A DNA stretch of 64,000 nucleotides, from NCBI RefSeq assembly GCF_027857615.1, contig NZ_JAQIFT010000045.1:39876-103875 (forward strand), read 5' to 3'. The notes beneath the pieces are model-generated. The model was not told the DNA's origin and made no database searches. It saw only the letters and a list, made by a program, of their open reading frames with translations. Below are positions 17,692 to 25,012 of this stretch, piece after piece. Origin of the DNA: Holtiella tumoricola. Lineage in GTDB: Bacteria > Bacillota > Clostridia > Lachnospirales > Cellulosilyticaceae. How positions within the stretch are numbered: the stretch's first letter is position 1; each line of letters opens with the position of its first letter. The position numbers and the translations under genes were made by a program.

Positions 17692-17992
17692 CAACTCTCT
17701 TAATCTTATAATATTTAACTGGTACAACATCCTCTAATGGCTTTAAGAACTCTACCAATAAGTTATCTTCCCATCCATCGTATAAAATTCTGATCTCTTC
17801 TATTTTATTCAAGTCACACTGTGGCACCACGTTCACCCCAAGCAAGTCAAACAACTCATAATGTACGTCGTGTCCATCAAAAACATGTATATATCCATTC
17901 TTTTTAATAATACTCAGTTGTTCAATTCTATTTATCAGCTTATTATATTGCTCAATACTTTTCTTAGCCTCATTATACTCTAAAATATCCAT
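17684..17992 (-). CDS. Hypothetical phage protein
   Basis: This 102-residue protein starts where the previous gene stops (one-base overlap) and ends overlapping the GIY-YIG gene. It has an N-terminal helix rich in N, K and E (EYNEAKKSIEQYNKLINRIEQ) that could be a coiled coil, then an alpha/beta region with YIHVFDGHDVHYELFDLLG. I recognise no family. Tight coupling places it in the same early-late transition operon as its neighbours. Confidence 0.65.
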   Translation of the reverse strand: MDILEYNEAKKSIEQYNKLINRIEQLSIIKKNGYIHVFDGHDVHYELFDLLGVNVVPQCDLNKIEEIRILYDGWEDNLLVEFLKPLEDVVPVKYYKIKRVDE

Positions 17993-18261
17993 TATCTATT
18001 TCCCCTTTCACTTCTACACATCTTCTTTAAGCAACTAAAAAGATGGTTATAGCTAACTAGATCAACCATAACCACCGCCTCTTCTTTTACCACCTTATCA
18101 AAATATCCAACCAACTCTTCAACCCTTCTATCATCGAATTGATACCACAAGAAATTATCTTTGTTATAAAAATCTATATATTGTCTTACTGAACATTCAT
18201 TTGGTTCTACTCTAAGCGAATATAGCGCATATGCTACACTACCCGTATTTTTGCTAATCAT
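17992..18261 (-). CDS. Hypothetical phage protein
   Basis: This 89-residue protein is preceded by AGAGGGGAGAAATAG, which also carries the stop of the upstream small gene. It is acidic in the middle (FDDRRVEELVGYFDKVVKEEAVV) and has two cysteines near the C terminus (SCLKKMCRSERG). There is no signal or membrane segment and no recognisable motif. It shares one base with the next gene, so the two are translated together. Confidence 0.6.
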   Translation of the reverse strand: MISKNTGSVAYALYSLRVEPNECSVRQYIDFYNKDNFLWYQFDDRRVEELVGYFDKVVKEEAVVMVDLVSYNHLFSCLKKMCRSERGNR

Positions 18262-18263
18262 AT

Positions 18264-18443
18264 CTATTTCTCCCCTCTATTTGTACGTCTTTCAATTAAT
18301 AATCTAATGGAGCACAGCATAATGATTACTCTTAACATTACTAGATTAATAGTAATCACACCTCCATATGCTGATAACGCAATACCTATTAATTGCAAAA
18401 TAATCATAAATATATCCACAACATCAAGTATATTAATTTTCAT
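18264..18443 (-). CDS. Tiny membrane protein (59 residues)
   Basis: ATG at 18,443 follows GAGAGGGGTAGAGTAAG and opens 59 codons ending TAG at 18,266-18,264. The product has one or two hydrophobic helices (VDIFMIILQLIGIALSAYGG and LVMLRVIIMLCSIRLL) and a basic tail (ERRTNRGEK). The good ribosome binding site and close fit between two genes make it likely real. No function can be assigned. Confidence 0.6.
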   Translation of the reverse strand: MKINILDVVDIFMIILQLIGIALSAYGGVITINLVMLRVIIMLCSIRLLIERRTNRGEK

Positions 18444-18446
18444 ATC

Positions 18447-18995
18447 TTACTCTACCCCTCTCATTTTTTGACCATTTGCAATCTTAATAATGTGTCCCAC
18501 TGATACCATATACTTTTCAGCTAGTTCATTTGCCACGTCTCTTTTAACACCGTGATCTGCTGAGTTATACGTCTCTCTTATGTATCTAACGTCATCTTCA
18601 CTCTTAATTTTCGCATTACCATTTCTAATTCCAGCCTGACTTTGTTTCATTTTGCTAGTATCAGCGACCTTATGACGACCAGCTTTATGTTGTTGCTTGT
18701 TTACAAGTGTCCATCCATCTACACGTTTAACGTAATTAAAGTAATCCATTTCTAGCTCTGCTAAATCTTCATCACTTATACTGTTTGCTACTACTTCTAA
18801 TATTTCAAATTTAATTCTATTAGGATCATCATTCCATGCTTCTTGAAAATATGGATGAGTACCCTTTCTTAATCTAGCCATATTGTTAGACCATCTTTTA
18901 GCGATCCCTTTAGCGCTACCTACATACACTTCACCAGTAATCACATCTTCAATTTTATAAACACCTGTTACAACGCCTTTAATTTTATTAATCAT
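18447..18995 (-). CDS. GIY-YIG homing-type endonuclease with DNA-binding tail
   Basis: This 182-residue protein is read from ATG 18,995, nine bases after AAAGGTG. The nuclease domain has GVYKIEDVITGEVYVGSAKG and KRWSNNMARLR, with the glutamate in LAELEMDYFNYV. It is followed by a polar linker (KAGRHKVADTSKMKQSQAG) and a helix-turn-helix (VANELAEKYMVSVGHIIKIANG) like the intron-encoded nuclease repeat modules. The arrangement is that of free-standing homing endonucleases. It may be mobile within related phages. Confidence 0.85.
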   Translation of the reverse strand: MINKIKGVVTGVYKIEDVITGEVYVGSAKGIAKRWSNNMARLRKGTHPYFQEAWNDDPNRIKFEILEVVANSISDEDLAELEMDYFNYVKRVDGWTLVNKQQHKAGRHKVADTSKMKQSQAGIRNGNAKIKSEDDVRYIRETYNSADHGVKRDVANELAEKYMVSVGHIIKIANGQKMRGVE

Positions 18996-19056
18996 TCCTA
19001 CCATCACCTTTCTAATTCTCCATTTGTATTTTTATAGTTTCGTATTGTTTATTGCA

Positions 19057-19089
19057 TCAAAAAAGGCCACCTCTACTAAAAGGCAGCCA
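19057..19089 (-). terminator. Intrinsic terminator
   Basis: Minus-strand GGC-TG-CCT pairs with AGG-TG-GCC with a small internal mismatch, followed by six T. It lies 26 bases after the stop of the small membrane-protein gene at 19,115. Confidence 0.6.
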
Positions 19090-19114
19090 ACATTTCTATA
19101 TATAGTTTCCCATT

Positions 19115-19261
19115 CTATTTGTTGTACTTGTCGAATAATACATTGCTTATTTTTATTCCCATAAATACTATTGCAAGTGTAATAATCAACCACGTAGGCA
19201 TTGATATTACTCCACACATCATAATTAGATTGAACCACCAACTATTTAACATTTGCTCCAT
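19115..19261 (-). CDS. Tiny membrane protein (48 residues)
   Basis: The start at ATG 19,261 is set by AAAGGTG nine bases upstream, the same spacing as for the GIY-YIG gene at 18,995. The product (MEQMLNSWWFNLIMMCG onward) is almost entirely hydrophobic, with one or two membrane helices and a short basic tail (DKYNK). It resembles small holin-like or anti-holin proteins only in size and hydrophobicity. The overlapping alternative frame to 19,032 is not preferred. Confidence 0.5.
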   Translation of the reverse strand: MEQMLNSWWFNLIMMCGVISMPTWLIITLAIVFMGIKISNVLFDKYNK

Positions 19262-19385
19262 TCTTATCATCACCTTTCTTAATTTTATAATTTTCATCTA
19301 GCTGTTTAATCATTTCTTCCTTCGGAGGACACCTCGTTTCATGGTATCGTCAACCGACAATTTTGGTTTCTCTTAAATTTGAGCA

Positions 19386-19414
19386 TAAAAAAGACACCCT
19401 ATAATAAAGTGTCT
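19386..19414 (-). terminator. Intrinsic terminator after the ParB-like gene
   Basis: Minus-strand AGACAC pairs with GTGTCT around an 11-base loop, followed by six T. It is nine bases beyond the stop codon at 19,423. Confidence 0.65.
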
Positions 19415-19422
19415 CTATCCAT

Positions 19423-19863
19423 TCAGTATTCATATATCATTAGCAAGTTCTTCCTGACGGAACGATTCGTTCTGTTTGCCTCTTTCTTAGCGACTTCATT
19501 TTGCTTGATAAATTTCTCCTGTTCTTCTTCTGTCATACTTGTAATAATTTTTAATGCCACAGTAGGTTTAATTGTTCCTGTTTCCAACATATCTTGAATT
19601 TCTGGTGATGATTCAGCTAATTTTTTGTAATTAATTAGCATTTGTGGTGTCATACCAATATCGTTAGCTATATCCCGCTGTGTTTTTGGAGCTTTAAAAT
19701 TATTTGAAAGCTCCTCTTCTTTTATGTATTGATTTCCCCTGAATGATGATCCTCCATTTCTAATGCCATAAATTCTCTCCAGCTCAATAATACATCTACC
19801 TAACTTAATTGGATTTGGATTACCAATACCACGTTGTTTTAAATTAGTATCAATCAAAGACAA
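19423..19863 (-). CDS. ParB-type helix-turn-helix protein
   Basis: This 146-residue protein uses a TTG at 19,863 with GGAG five bases upstream. Residues 55-120 match the ParB/KorB DNA-binding core: TQRDIANDIGMTPQMLINYKKL, then LLETGTIKPTVALKIITSM-TEEEQEKF. The N-terminal nuclease-like domain of full ParB is missing, and the start region is short. The frame stays open upstream for about 30 codons (through HSWCSKLGDD) without an ATG, so either a non-standard start or a shortened gene is possible. Together with the adjacent initiator-like gene and direct repeats it suggests a replicon-type control module. No ParA partner is seen. Confidence 0.75.
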   Translation of the reverse strand: MSLIDTNLKQRGIGNPNPIKLGRCIIELERIYGIRNGGSSFRGNQYIKEEELSNNFKAPKTQRDIANDIGMTPQMLINYKKLAESSPEIQDMLETGTIKPTVALKIITSMTEEEQEKFIKQNEVAKKEANRTNRSVRKNLLMIYEY

Positions 19864-20079
19864 ATCGTCTCCGAGTTTTGAACACCATGAATGTAGCCTG
19901 TCTGAATGGCTATACTTGATACTTCGAATACTTCAAGGTAGTTAGGCTGCAAACAAGTTGCAACCCTACATCCATCTATTCCACTACGTTTCATATCTGT
20001 CTGTGCATATGCGAGTCAAACTTTTTATTTGTTACTGGCTAATTATTTATAAATATTCTGACTAATATCCAAATTGTTA

Positions 20080-20109
20080 TTGACATTCCTGTATCACTAA
20101 TGGTATACT
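20080..20109 (+). promoter_or_regulatory. Plus-strand promoter facing the initiator-like gene
   Basis: TTGACA (20,080-20,085), an 18-base spacer and TGG-TATACT (20,104-20,109, extended -10) point rightward, against the direction of the neighbouring genes. A transcript would cross the repeats and could be antisense to the initiator-like gene. A near copy of the same -35 and -10 sequences lies at 25,607. Confidence 0.65.
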
Positions 20110-20199
20110 CAATCTATAGTCAAATATGGTGGGTTAGTCTGTAATACCAAGAGAGAACTTTTTCATTAAACCTTTGTCTATCAAGGCATTGGCTTATTT

Positions 20200-20255
20200 T
20201 TTTGTCCATAAAATGTCTAGTTTTTAGCCGTTTTGTCCATAAAATGTCTAGTTTT
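20200..20255. repeat. Two 25-base direct repeats, iteron-like
   Basis: Identical copies with the core GTCCATAAAATGTCTAG lie at 20,200-20,224 and 20,231-20,255. They begin 31 bases apart, about three helical turns. They lie just beyond the 3' end of the initiator-like gene. The spacing fits binding of a protein to one DNA face, as with replication iterons. Confidence 0.85.
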
Positions 20256-20260
20256 AAATA

Positions 20261-21151
20261 CTACGAAACCATATATCCAAAGTCTGCCATTAGTATTTTC
20301 AACTCATTTACTTGATTTGTTGTTCCGGCATAATAAATAGCAGGGTTTACTTTAATTACAGAACCAGCACTTCTTTTTGTGATTGCAATTACATCTTTAC
20401 CACCTATTTTTAACTGTAACAATTCTTTTTCTAATCTTTTAGATTTAGTCTTATCATATCCAACCAAATCGCATACACCCTTCATATTCATAGCAACAAC
20501 TTCTTCATAATTTTCTTCACTCACATCACTTACTGTAACGACATTATACTTTAGATTTATGTATGGTAATAATGCAAATAAACAATAAAGCCTTCTATGT
20601 TGTTTTGCAGAACATTGATTATACAGTTCTCTAATCCCTTGATCAAATACTCTAGTATAATTACCTATATTATCTTTACTTTTCCCAACTTCACCTTTTA
20701 TAGCATATTCATTATTGATTATATATCCACCATTACACTCAATGATTAATTTATTTTCTAAAAGAATAGATATTGTTTCCGCAAACTCAGACTTACCTAG
20801 TTTTAGGATAGATGCTATCTCTTTCTTAGTAAGCTTATTTTTGTGAGTGGATTTATCGTCAACTAGAAAACAATCTTCATAATTCATATAGCTACACAGA
20901 TATAAGAATCTAGTTTTCATTTGGCAAGGTATGTCTACACTCTTTAGTTTTGTAAAAAAGTGTGAGTAGTAGCTGCCAAAATATGTATCTCTGATAATAT
21001 TAAATTCATCTTTTCTTGCCGTGTAGTCCTTCTCTTTTTGTACTGTTAGAACGTCATATACATTTTCCTCATATTGTACTGTTTTACCAGTGAGTTTACT
21101 CGTTTTGGTTACTGTATTAACGTCTATTGGTTTGCTATTATATTTGCCCAT
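20261..21151 (-). CDS. Phage replication-initiator-like winged-helix protein
   Basis: This 296-residue protein starts behind GGAGATGGTAAC. It resembles Clostridia phage proteins annotated as plasmid-type initiators or conserved hypotheticals. Residues about 65-150 contain a helical region with MKTRFLYLCSYMNYED and the winged helix LTKKEIASILKLGKSEFAETISILLENKLI. A second helical half has QCSAKQHRRLYCLFALLPYI and a repeated HTH-like MNMKGVCDLVGYDKTKSKRLEKELL. Two DNA-binding domains plus adjacent direct repeats and a ParB-like neighbour fit a replication initiator. A transcription-factor role is the main alternative. Confidence 0.65.
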   Translation of the reverse strand: MGKYNSKPIDVNTVTKTSKLTGKTVQYEENVYDVLTVQKEKDYTARKDEFNIIRDTYFGSYYSHFFTKLKSVDIPCQMKTRFLYLCSYMNYEDCFLVDDKSTHKNKLTKKEIASILKLGKSEFAETISILLENKLIIECNGGYIINNEYAIKGEVGKSKDNIGNYTRVFDQGIRELYNQCSAKQHRRLYCLFALLPYINLKYNVVTVSDVSEENYEEVVAMNMKGVCDLVGYDKTKSKRLEKELLQLKIGGKDVIAITKRSAGSVIKVNPAIYYAGTTNQVNELKILMADFGYMVS

Positions 21152-21183
21152 GTTACCATCTCCATTCTAATTTATTTGTAACA

Positions 21184-21212
21184 GCACCACCCTTATTAAA
21201 TATGGGAGGTGC
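21184..21212 (-). promoter_or_regulatory. Strong hairpin in the leader of the initiator-like gene
   Basis: The arms GCACCaCCC and GGGaGGTGC pair with one A-A mismatch around an 11-base loop, 33 bases before the start codon at 21,151. No T run follows on either strand, so it is more likely a leader structure or protein site than a terminator. Confidence 0.6.
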
Positions 21213-21295
21213 ATACTATGTATATCTGAATAAATGCAACACTCTACAAGATGCTCATATATTGAACACCTCACACAATGCTGCATTTGGATCTA

Positions 21296-21505
21296 TTAGC
21301 ATTTCATTAAGTATTCGCCTAATTCTCTTCTAATTGCTTTGACAAATTCAATATCCTCATCATTAGATGACTTTAGCATATCTTCTGATACATAACCAAT
21401 ACCTTCTAACACTTCTTCGATTATTTGCGTAATCGTCATATTGTATAGGCCACCGTCTTTTACTAATACTTGAAAAACTTCTTGCATATCATTTGATTTA
21501 ATCAT
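21296..21505 (-). CDS. Small acidic phage protein
   Basis: This 69-residue acidic, helical protein starts behind GGAGTGATGTAAA. That ribosome binding site sequence resembles the one used by the RNA polymerase gene (GGAGTGATTTGTA). The 92-base leader begins with the same 48-base element as the polymerase leader. There is no motif I recognise; the sequence includes QEVFQVLVKDGGLYNMTITQ. Because the two genes share leader elements and follow each other, they may be co-regulated or act together. Confidence 0.65.
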   Translation of the reverse strand: MIKSNDMQEVFQVLVKDGGLYNMTITQIIEEVLEGIGYVSEDMLKSSNDEDIEFVKAIRRELGEYLMKC

Positions 21506-21596
21506 TTTACATCACTCCATTCTAAATTTTATAATAGTACGATTTTAAGGATGATCGTGAACCTTTATTAAATTAAAAACAAGTGAGTAATACCTG

Positions 21597-21644
21597 TCAC
21601 TACTGGGGACGATGGATATCGCCGAACGTAGTGAGGGTATCCCC
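21597..21644 (-). repeat. 48-base pseudoknot-capable element, copy 1
   Basis: It abuts the stop codon of the RNA polymerase gene and precedes the gene at 21,505. It is identical to the copy at 24,799. Reading the minus strand, GGGGA pairs with a later TCCCC, TCACTAC pairs with the final GTAGTGA, and CGAT-ATCC-ATCG forms a hairpin between them. The first two pairings cross, which is the layout of an H-type pseudoknot. Just downstream AGTGA could pair instead with TCACT followed by TTTTT, a possible competing terminator. Confidence 0.9.
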
Positions 21645-24600
21645 TTACATAGTTGTTATTATCACATTTGCACTTTTTCTAGTTTTAGCAACACTCTTAA
21701 TGCTCTCTATCTTAATTCTCTTCACATCGTTAAGATTTACACTATCCGTCAATTGAACACACTCAACAAATACTGATCCTACCACTTCTCCTGTCGCTTC
21801 TCTGATGAGTTGTGGCTCTTTATCAGTCTTAGAGATAAGTAATACATCGCCATCGTAAATTCCATCTAATAGACGAACCCTAATTTCTTTTGATGTAATC
21901 CCCATTGTCTTGTATGCCCTTTGAATGACTTCTGATTGTAAGTTTTCACTTAATTTCATATGAACCCATACTGCATCATAACGCTTCCCTACATATTCAT
22001 ACTTACCATTTTCAGACTCTACAAATTGTCTGCATTTATCAACATGTAAACATGACTCAAGAGTATTCCATAAGTGTGTGATAATGAATCTTCCTGATAA
22101 TTCTAATCTTTCACAAGCGTATGCTACCAATCTATAGCCGTATTTATCTTCAAGTTCTTTACAAAGTAATGTAGTGTCTGCATCCAATTGTCTGTATTTA
22201 GGTCTCTTTTCGTCAGATGTGATATGAGACATTCTGATTTTGTTTGATTCTCTATTGTGCTCCTCATATACGTCTTGCAGCATCTCTTTTAACTCATTAA
22301 ATGTCTCTACTTCACTCTCCTCAAGCTGCGCATGTAAATATGGATATAGTAACCACGAATTATCTTTAGCCTTCATGTTCTCAACGTCTTCTCTATATAA
22401 GTCTGTAGCAATTCTTAGTGCGTTCATATTCATAGGATTTAAAGTGTACTCTGTTTCAAATGATGATACCTCTTTGAGATACTTCAGAAAACGTGGTTTT
22501 TTCTTACCTTTGAATAGAGACTTAGCATAGTCAAATTCGTGTTCTGGTATAGCTTTTAAGGTCTTGCTTTTATCTATCCCGAGTTGTTGCAATCTGAGTA
22601 GGTAAAATCCCTTGTCAGTTGTGTTAATTAGTGCTTTGGCTATATCTTCATTAGTAACATTTTTGATAATCAACTCACCATCTTTAATAAGTGATTGAAG
22701 TTTCTCATATGTTTCAAGATTTAACTCACTCTTTGCCTTATCCCTTTCATACTTATCTGCTATTCTTTTAATAGTCTCACATTGCCCCGTATACCATTTT
22801 GTAGATTTAACCTTATCCATAGCCTCTTTGTATGTATAAACTTTTCCACTCTTACTTTCATACTTGTATATAGAAGTTGCTTGTGAGCTGAGTATCATTC
22901 CCCAGTTTGCTAGCCTGCATATATCGTTCCCACTTGCCTTGATAGTTGCAATAAATTTGTTTTGGTCGTTAAATTCCATCTCTACTGCACTTGCTTTATC
23001 ATCGTCTGGATTGTAGAACCACCATTTTTTACCGTCTTCTATACACTCTACAATGTTGTCAATAATCAGCTTGTCTTTAACCACCAAACACTGATCCCCA
23101 TCAAAGTCTCCATCTAAATGTAAGTTGTCACATTGATTAAATACTATAAGCTCCTCACACTTTGGCATATATCGTTCATATACGTCATTGGTGATGGTTG
23201 TAACTTTTCTAACCTCGTTATAACAGTTAAGCGGACAACGTTCTAATGCTACTTCTTTATTTGCATTATTATAGATATAGAATTCGCCTTCTTTTAAGCT
23301 TTTATCATGATACATTACCTCTCCTGCACTATTCATCATTGTATAGATAAATGAAATAGGATCAGCAATCATATACTTCCAATCAGCATTTATATAGAAC
23401 TTTCCACCACATAGTTGACGTAATTTCTTATTAATAAGTCTAGCTTTACTTTTTTGAACATATCCTAAATGAATAAGATTTTCATCAATATTCAATAGTG
23501 CTTTCATTTTTGTTGATGGAACTACCTCTTCTGGCTCAGAATCCTCAATATCTTGTTTCACTATATCGTTTAGGAATAACTTAAGTACATTAATGTCATC
23601 TTCAAGTATTTTTCTATATATTTTTTCTGTGTAAGATGATAATGTCTGCATATCTTCATAGGTTAATGATAAGTTACCCAATAGTTGGTAGTTCGCAAGA
23701 CTCATCTTCTTACATTCTTTTTTGTTGACTTTGGTGATATAAATTGAACTCATCAGGTCACGATCTACTTCATTAAGTTCATCAATAGCTTCATAAACTG
23801 CCTTTTGTGATTGGCCTTTCCAATGTTTATACCACTTTGCACTCGATTCATTTACGATAATATCTACATCGTTTATGTTTCTCCACTTGCCGAATATATC
23901 TTTTACTCTATATGTACCATCTTTCATTTTTTCAAATGTTTCAGTATTATGTGTGTAAAACTCATCTATAAACTTTTCAAAATCAACTCTTACAAGTCCA
24001 CCCTTCATAGCCATTGGATAGTGCCTAAAGATACAGTAATCAACCTCATAATCAAGATTCATTTGACGTTGTATCTCATCTGCTAATCTTGGTGACATTA
24101 TTCCTCCACCATCTGAGAATACATGACTTACTGGAAAGTTTGGTTTATCTTCTAATACAATCCCTTCATTAGTCAATCTAGGTATTTTGTAGTTAGCTGC
24201 ATGTTGATATTCGATCTCTGGTAATACTACTACGTTAGGTTGATATGTAATTTTCGTTGATGTGCTAGTTGTTAATGATAGTCTTGAGAGATAATCTTTA
24301 CACATCTTTACATTTGTTCCATAGAGGCTATCTACTTTTTTCAGTGTGATTAATCGTTCAAAATACTGTCTAAAGTCAATCTTATCTTCTTTAATGAATA
24401 ACATCTCGCATTTTGTATCTTCTTCAAAGTCCTCATCTTTCATCATGCTAGTTGATGAGAACCAGCCAAAATAACGTTCGTTGTTTAGAAGTACGCCTTC
24501 TTCACAAAACCTTATGGCATTCTCCTCATCGGATGGTAATGTTAATTTAAAAATACCTTCAATTAAATTTTCTTTAATATTGTAATGCTTGGTGAATGCA

Positions 24601-24728
24601 TCACAGAGGAAGTTATATCCTAATCTAACTTCACTCTCTTTTAAATCTGCACATTCAATTTCAATCTTTGTTGGCGTTACTTTCACTTTTGTAAAAGCTC
24701 TCATTATAAATTGTTTTGATTTACCCAT
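21645..24728 (-). CDS. Single-chain RNA polymerase, QDE-1/YonO class
   Basis: This 1,027-residue protein starts behind GGAGTGATTTGTA. The catalytic motif NLHLDGDFDGDQ (aspartates 541, 543 and 545) is the DxDGD metal site of double-psi-barrel RNA polymerases. Upstream are FSDGGGIMSPRLADEI (205-219), which resembles the SDGxGxIS motif of eukaryotic-type RNA-dependent polymerases, and AMKGGLVRVD (240-249), the barrel lysine region. ERCPLNCYNEVRKV (496-509) precedes the catalytic barrel, as expected. The B. subtilis phage SPbeta YonO protein, a DNA-dependent enzyme for late genes, is the known bacterial example, so this may transcribe the late operon here. Template type is not proven. No host-type sigma contact domain is recognisable. 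Confidence 0.85.
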   Translation of the reverse strand: MGKSKQFIMRAFTKVKVTPTKIEIECADLKESEVRLGYNFLCDAFTKHYNIKENLIEGIFKLTLPSDEENAIRFCEEGVLLNNERYFGWFSSTSMMKDEDFEEDTKCEMLFIKEDKIDFRQYFERLITLKKVDSLYGTNVKMCKDYLSRLSLTTSTSTKITYQPNVVVLPEIEYQHAANYKIPRLTNEGIVLEDKPNFPVSHVFSDGGGIMSPRLADEIQRQMNLDYEVDYCIFRHYPMAMKGGLVRVDFEKFIDEFYTHNTETFEKMKDGTYRVKDIFGKWRNINDVDIIVNESSAKWYKHWKGQSQKAVYEAIDELNEVDRDLMSSIYITKVNKKECKKMSLANYQLLGNLSLTYEDMQTLSSYTEKIYRKILEDDINVLKLFLNDIVKQDIEDSEPEEVVPSTKMKALLNIDENLIHLGYVQKSKARLINKKLRQLCGGKFYINADWKYMIADPISFIYTMMNSAGEVMYHDKSLKEGEFYIYNNANKEVALERCPLNCYNEVRKVTTITNDVYERYMPKCEELIVFNQCDNLHLDGDFDGDQCLVVKDKLIIDNIVECIEDGKKWWFYNPDDDKASAVEMEFNDQNKFIATIKASGNDICRLANWGMILSSQATSIYKYESKSGKVYTYKEAMDKVKSTKWYTGQCETIKRIADKYERDKAKSELNLETYEKLQSLIKDGELIIKNVTNEDIAKALINTTDKGFYLLRLQQLGIDKSKTLKAIPEHEFDYAKSLFKGKKKPRFLKYLKEVSSFETEYTLNPMNMNALRIATDLYREDVENMKAKDNSWLLYPYLHAQLEESEVETFNELKEMLQDVYEEHNRESNKIRMSHITSDEKRPKYRQLDADTTLLCKELEDKYGYRLVAYACERLELSGRFIITHLWNTLESCLHVDKCRQFVESENGKYEYVGKRYDAVWVHMKLSENLQSEVIQRAYKTMGITSKEIRVRLLDGIYDGDVLLISKTDKEPQLIREATGEVVGSVFVECVQLTDSVNLNDVKRIKIESIKSVAKTRKSANVIITTM

Positions 24729-24798
24729 TACAAATCACTCCGTTCTTTAAAAGTTTTTTCTAAAACTTACATAATTTCCTGTTTAAACATTTCCACCT

Positions 24799-24846
24799 TC
24801 ACTACTGGGGACGATGGATATCGCCGAACGTAGTGAGGGTATCCCC
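24799..24846 (-). repeat. 48-base pseudoknot-capable element, copy 2
   Basis: This is an exact copy of the element at 21,597, placed in the 5' leader of the RNA polymerase gene, 71 bases before the ATG. The two copies are over 3 kb apart, yet each stands 71-92 bases ahead of a start codon. That argues for a leader RNA or promoter element rather than a transposition scar. Confidence 0.9.
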
Positions 24847-24848
24847 AA

Positions 24849-24946
24849 TTGACTTAATAGAATAGAGTGTGCTATCATTCTTTATATAATGTTTATTAAT
24901 AACACACTCGAAGACCTAATCTATTGCAGTAGAAAAGGTCTTTTTT
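24849..24946 (+). ncRNA. Candidate small antisense-strand RNA
   Basis: On the plus strand TTGACT (24,849-24,854), an 18-base gap and TATCAT (24,873-24,878) form a promoter. About 30 bases later AAGACC pairs with GGTCTT (24,911-24,942), followed by six T. This gives a short transcript of about 60 bases opposite the leader of the RNA polymerase gene. A second plus-oriented hairpin with T run lies at 24,963-24,993. No ORF is present. The promoter quality is moderate. Confidence 0.4.
24911..24946 (+). terminator. Plus-strand intrinsic terminator
   Basis: The stem AAGACC/GGTCTT has a 20-base loop and six T on the plus strand only, so it terminates rightward transcripts in a region where all annotated genes run leftward. 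Confidence 0.6.
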
Positions 24947-24962
24947 ATAGTTGGCACTAGGT

Positions 24963-24993
24963 AGTTCCCACCATTTGAGTTAGGGACTTTTTT
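24963..24993 (+). terminator. Second plus-strand terminator
   Basis: AGTTCCC pairs with GGGACT (one bulged T) around a 13-base loop, followed by six T on the plus strand. In tandem with the terminator at 24,911 it would insulate the leftward early operon from rightward transcription. Confidence 0.5.
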
Positions 24994-25012
24994 GTCCAAA
25001 ACTATATATGTA

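Larger units (their letters stand above)
19864..20260. other. Regulatory region between ParB-like and initiator-like genes
   Basis: This roughly 400-base gap contains a plus-strand promoter (20,080) and two 25-base direct repeats (20,200 and 20,231). There is also a 46-codon minus-strand frame (19,854-19,994, starting MKRSGIDGCR) without a convincing ribosome binding site. That frame overlaps the ParB-like start and may be a decayed gene end. Confidence 0.6.

Noticed and set aside
19032..19241. A 69-codon frame overlapping the tiny membrane protein at 19,115
   Set aside because: It lacks a ribosome binding site and is out of phase with the hydrophobic product that has one.
21597..21644. Known ribozyme or riboswitch (HDV-like, hammerhead, fluoride, preQ1)
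   Set aside because: The pairing order has an HDV-like flavour and one strand shows a GATGG-CGCC string, but the required core nucleotides and lengths are absent.
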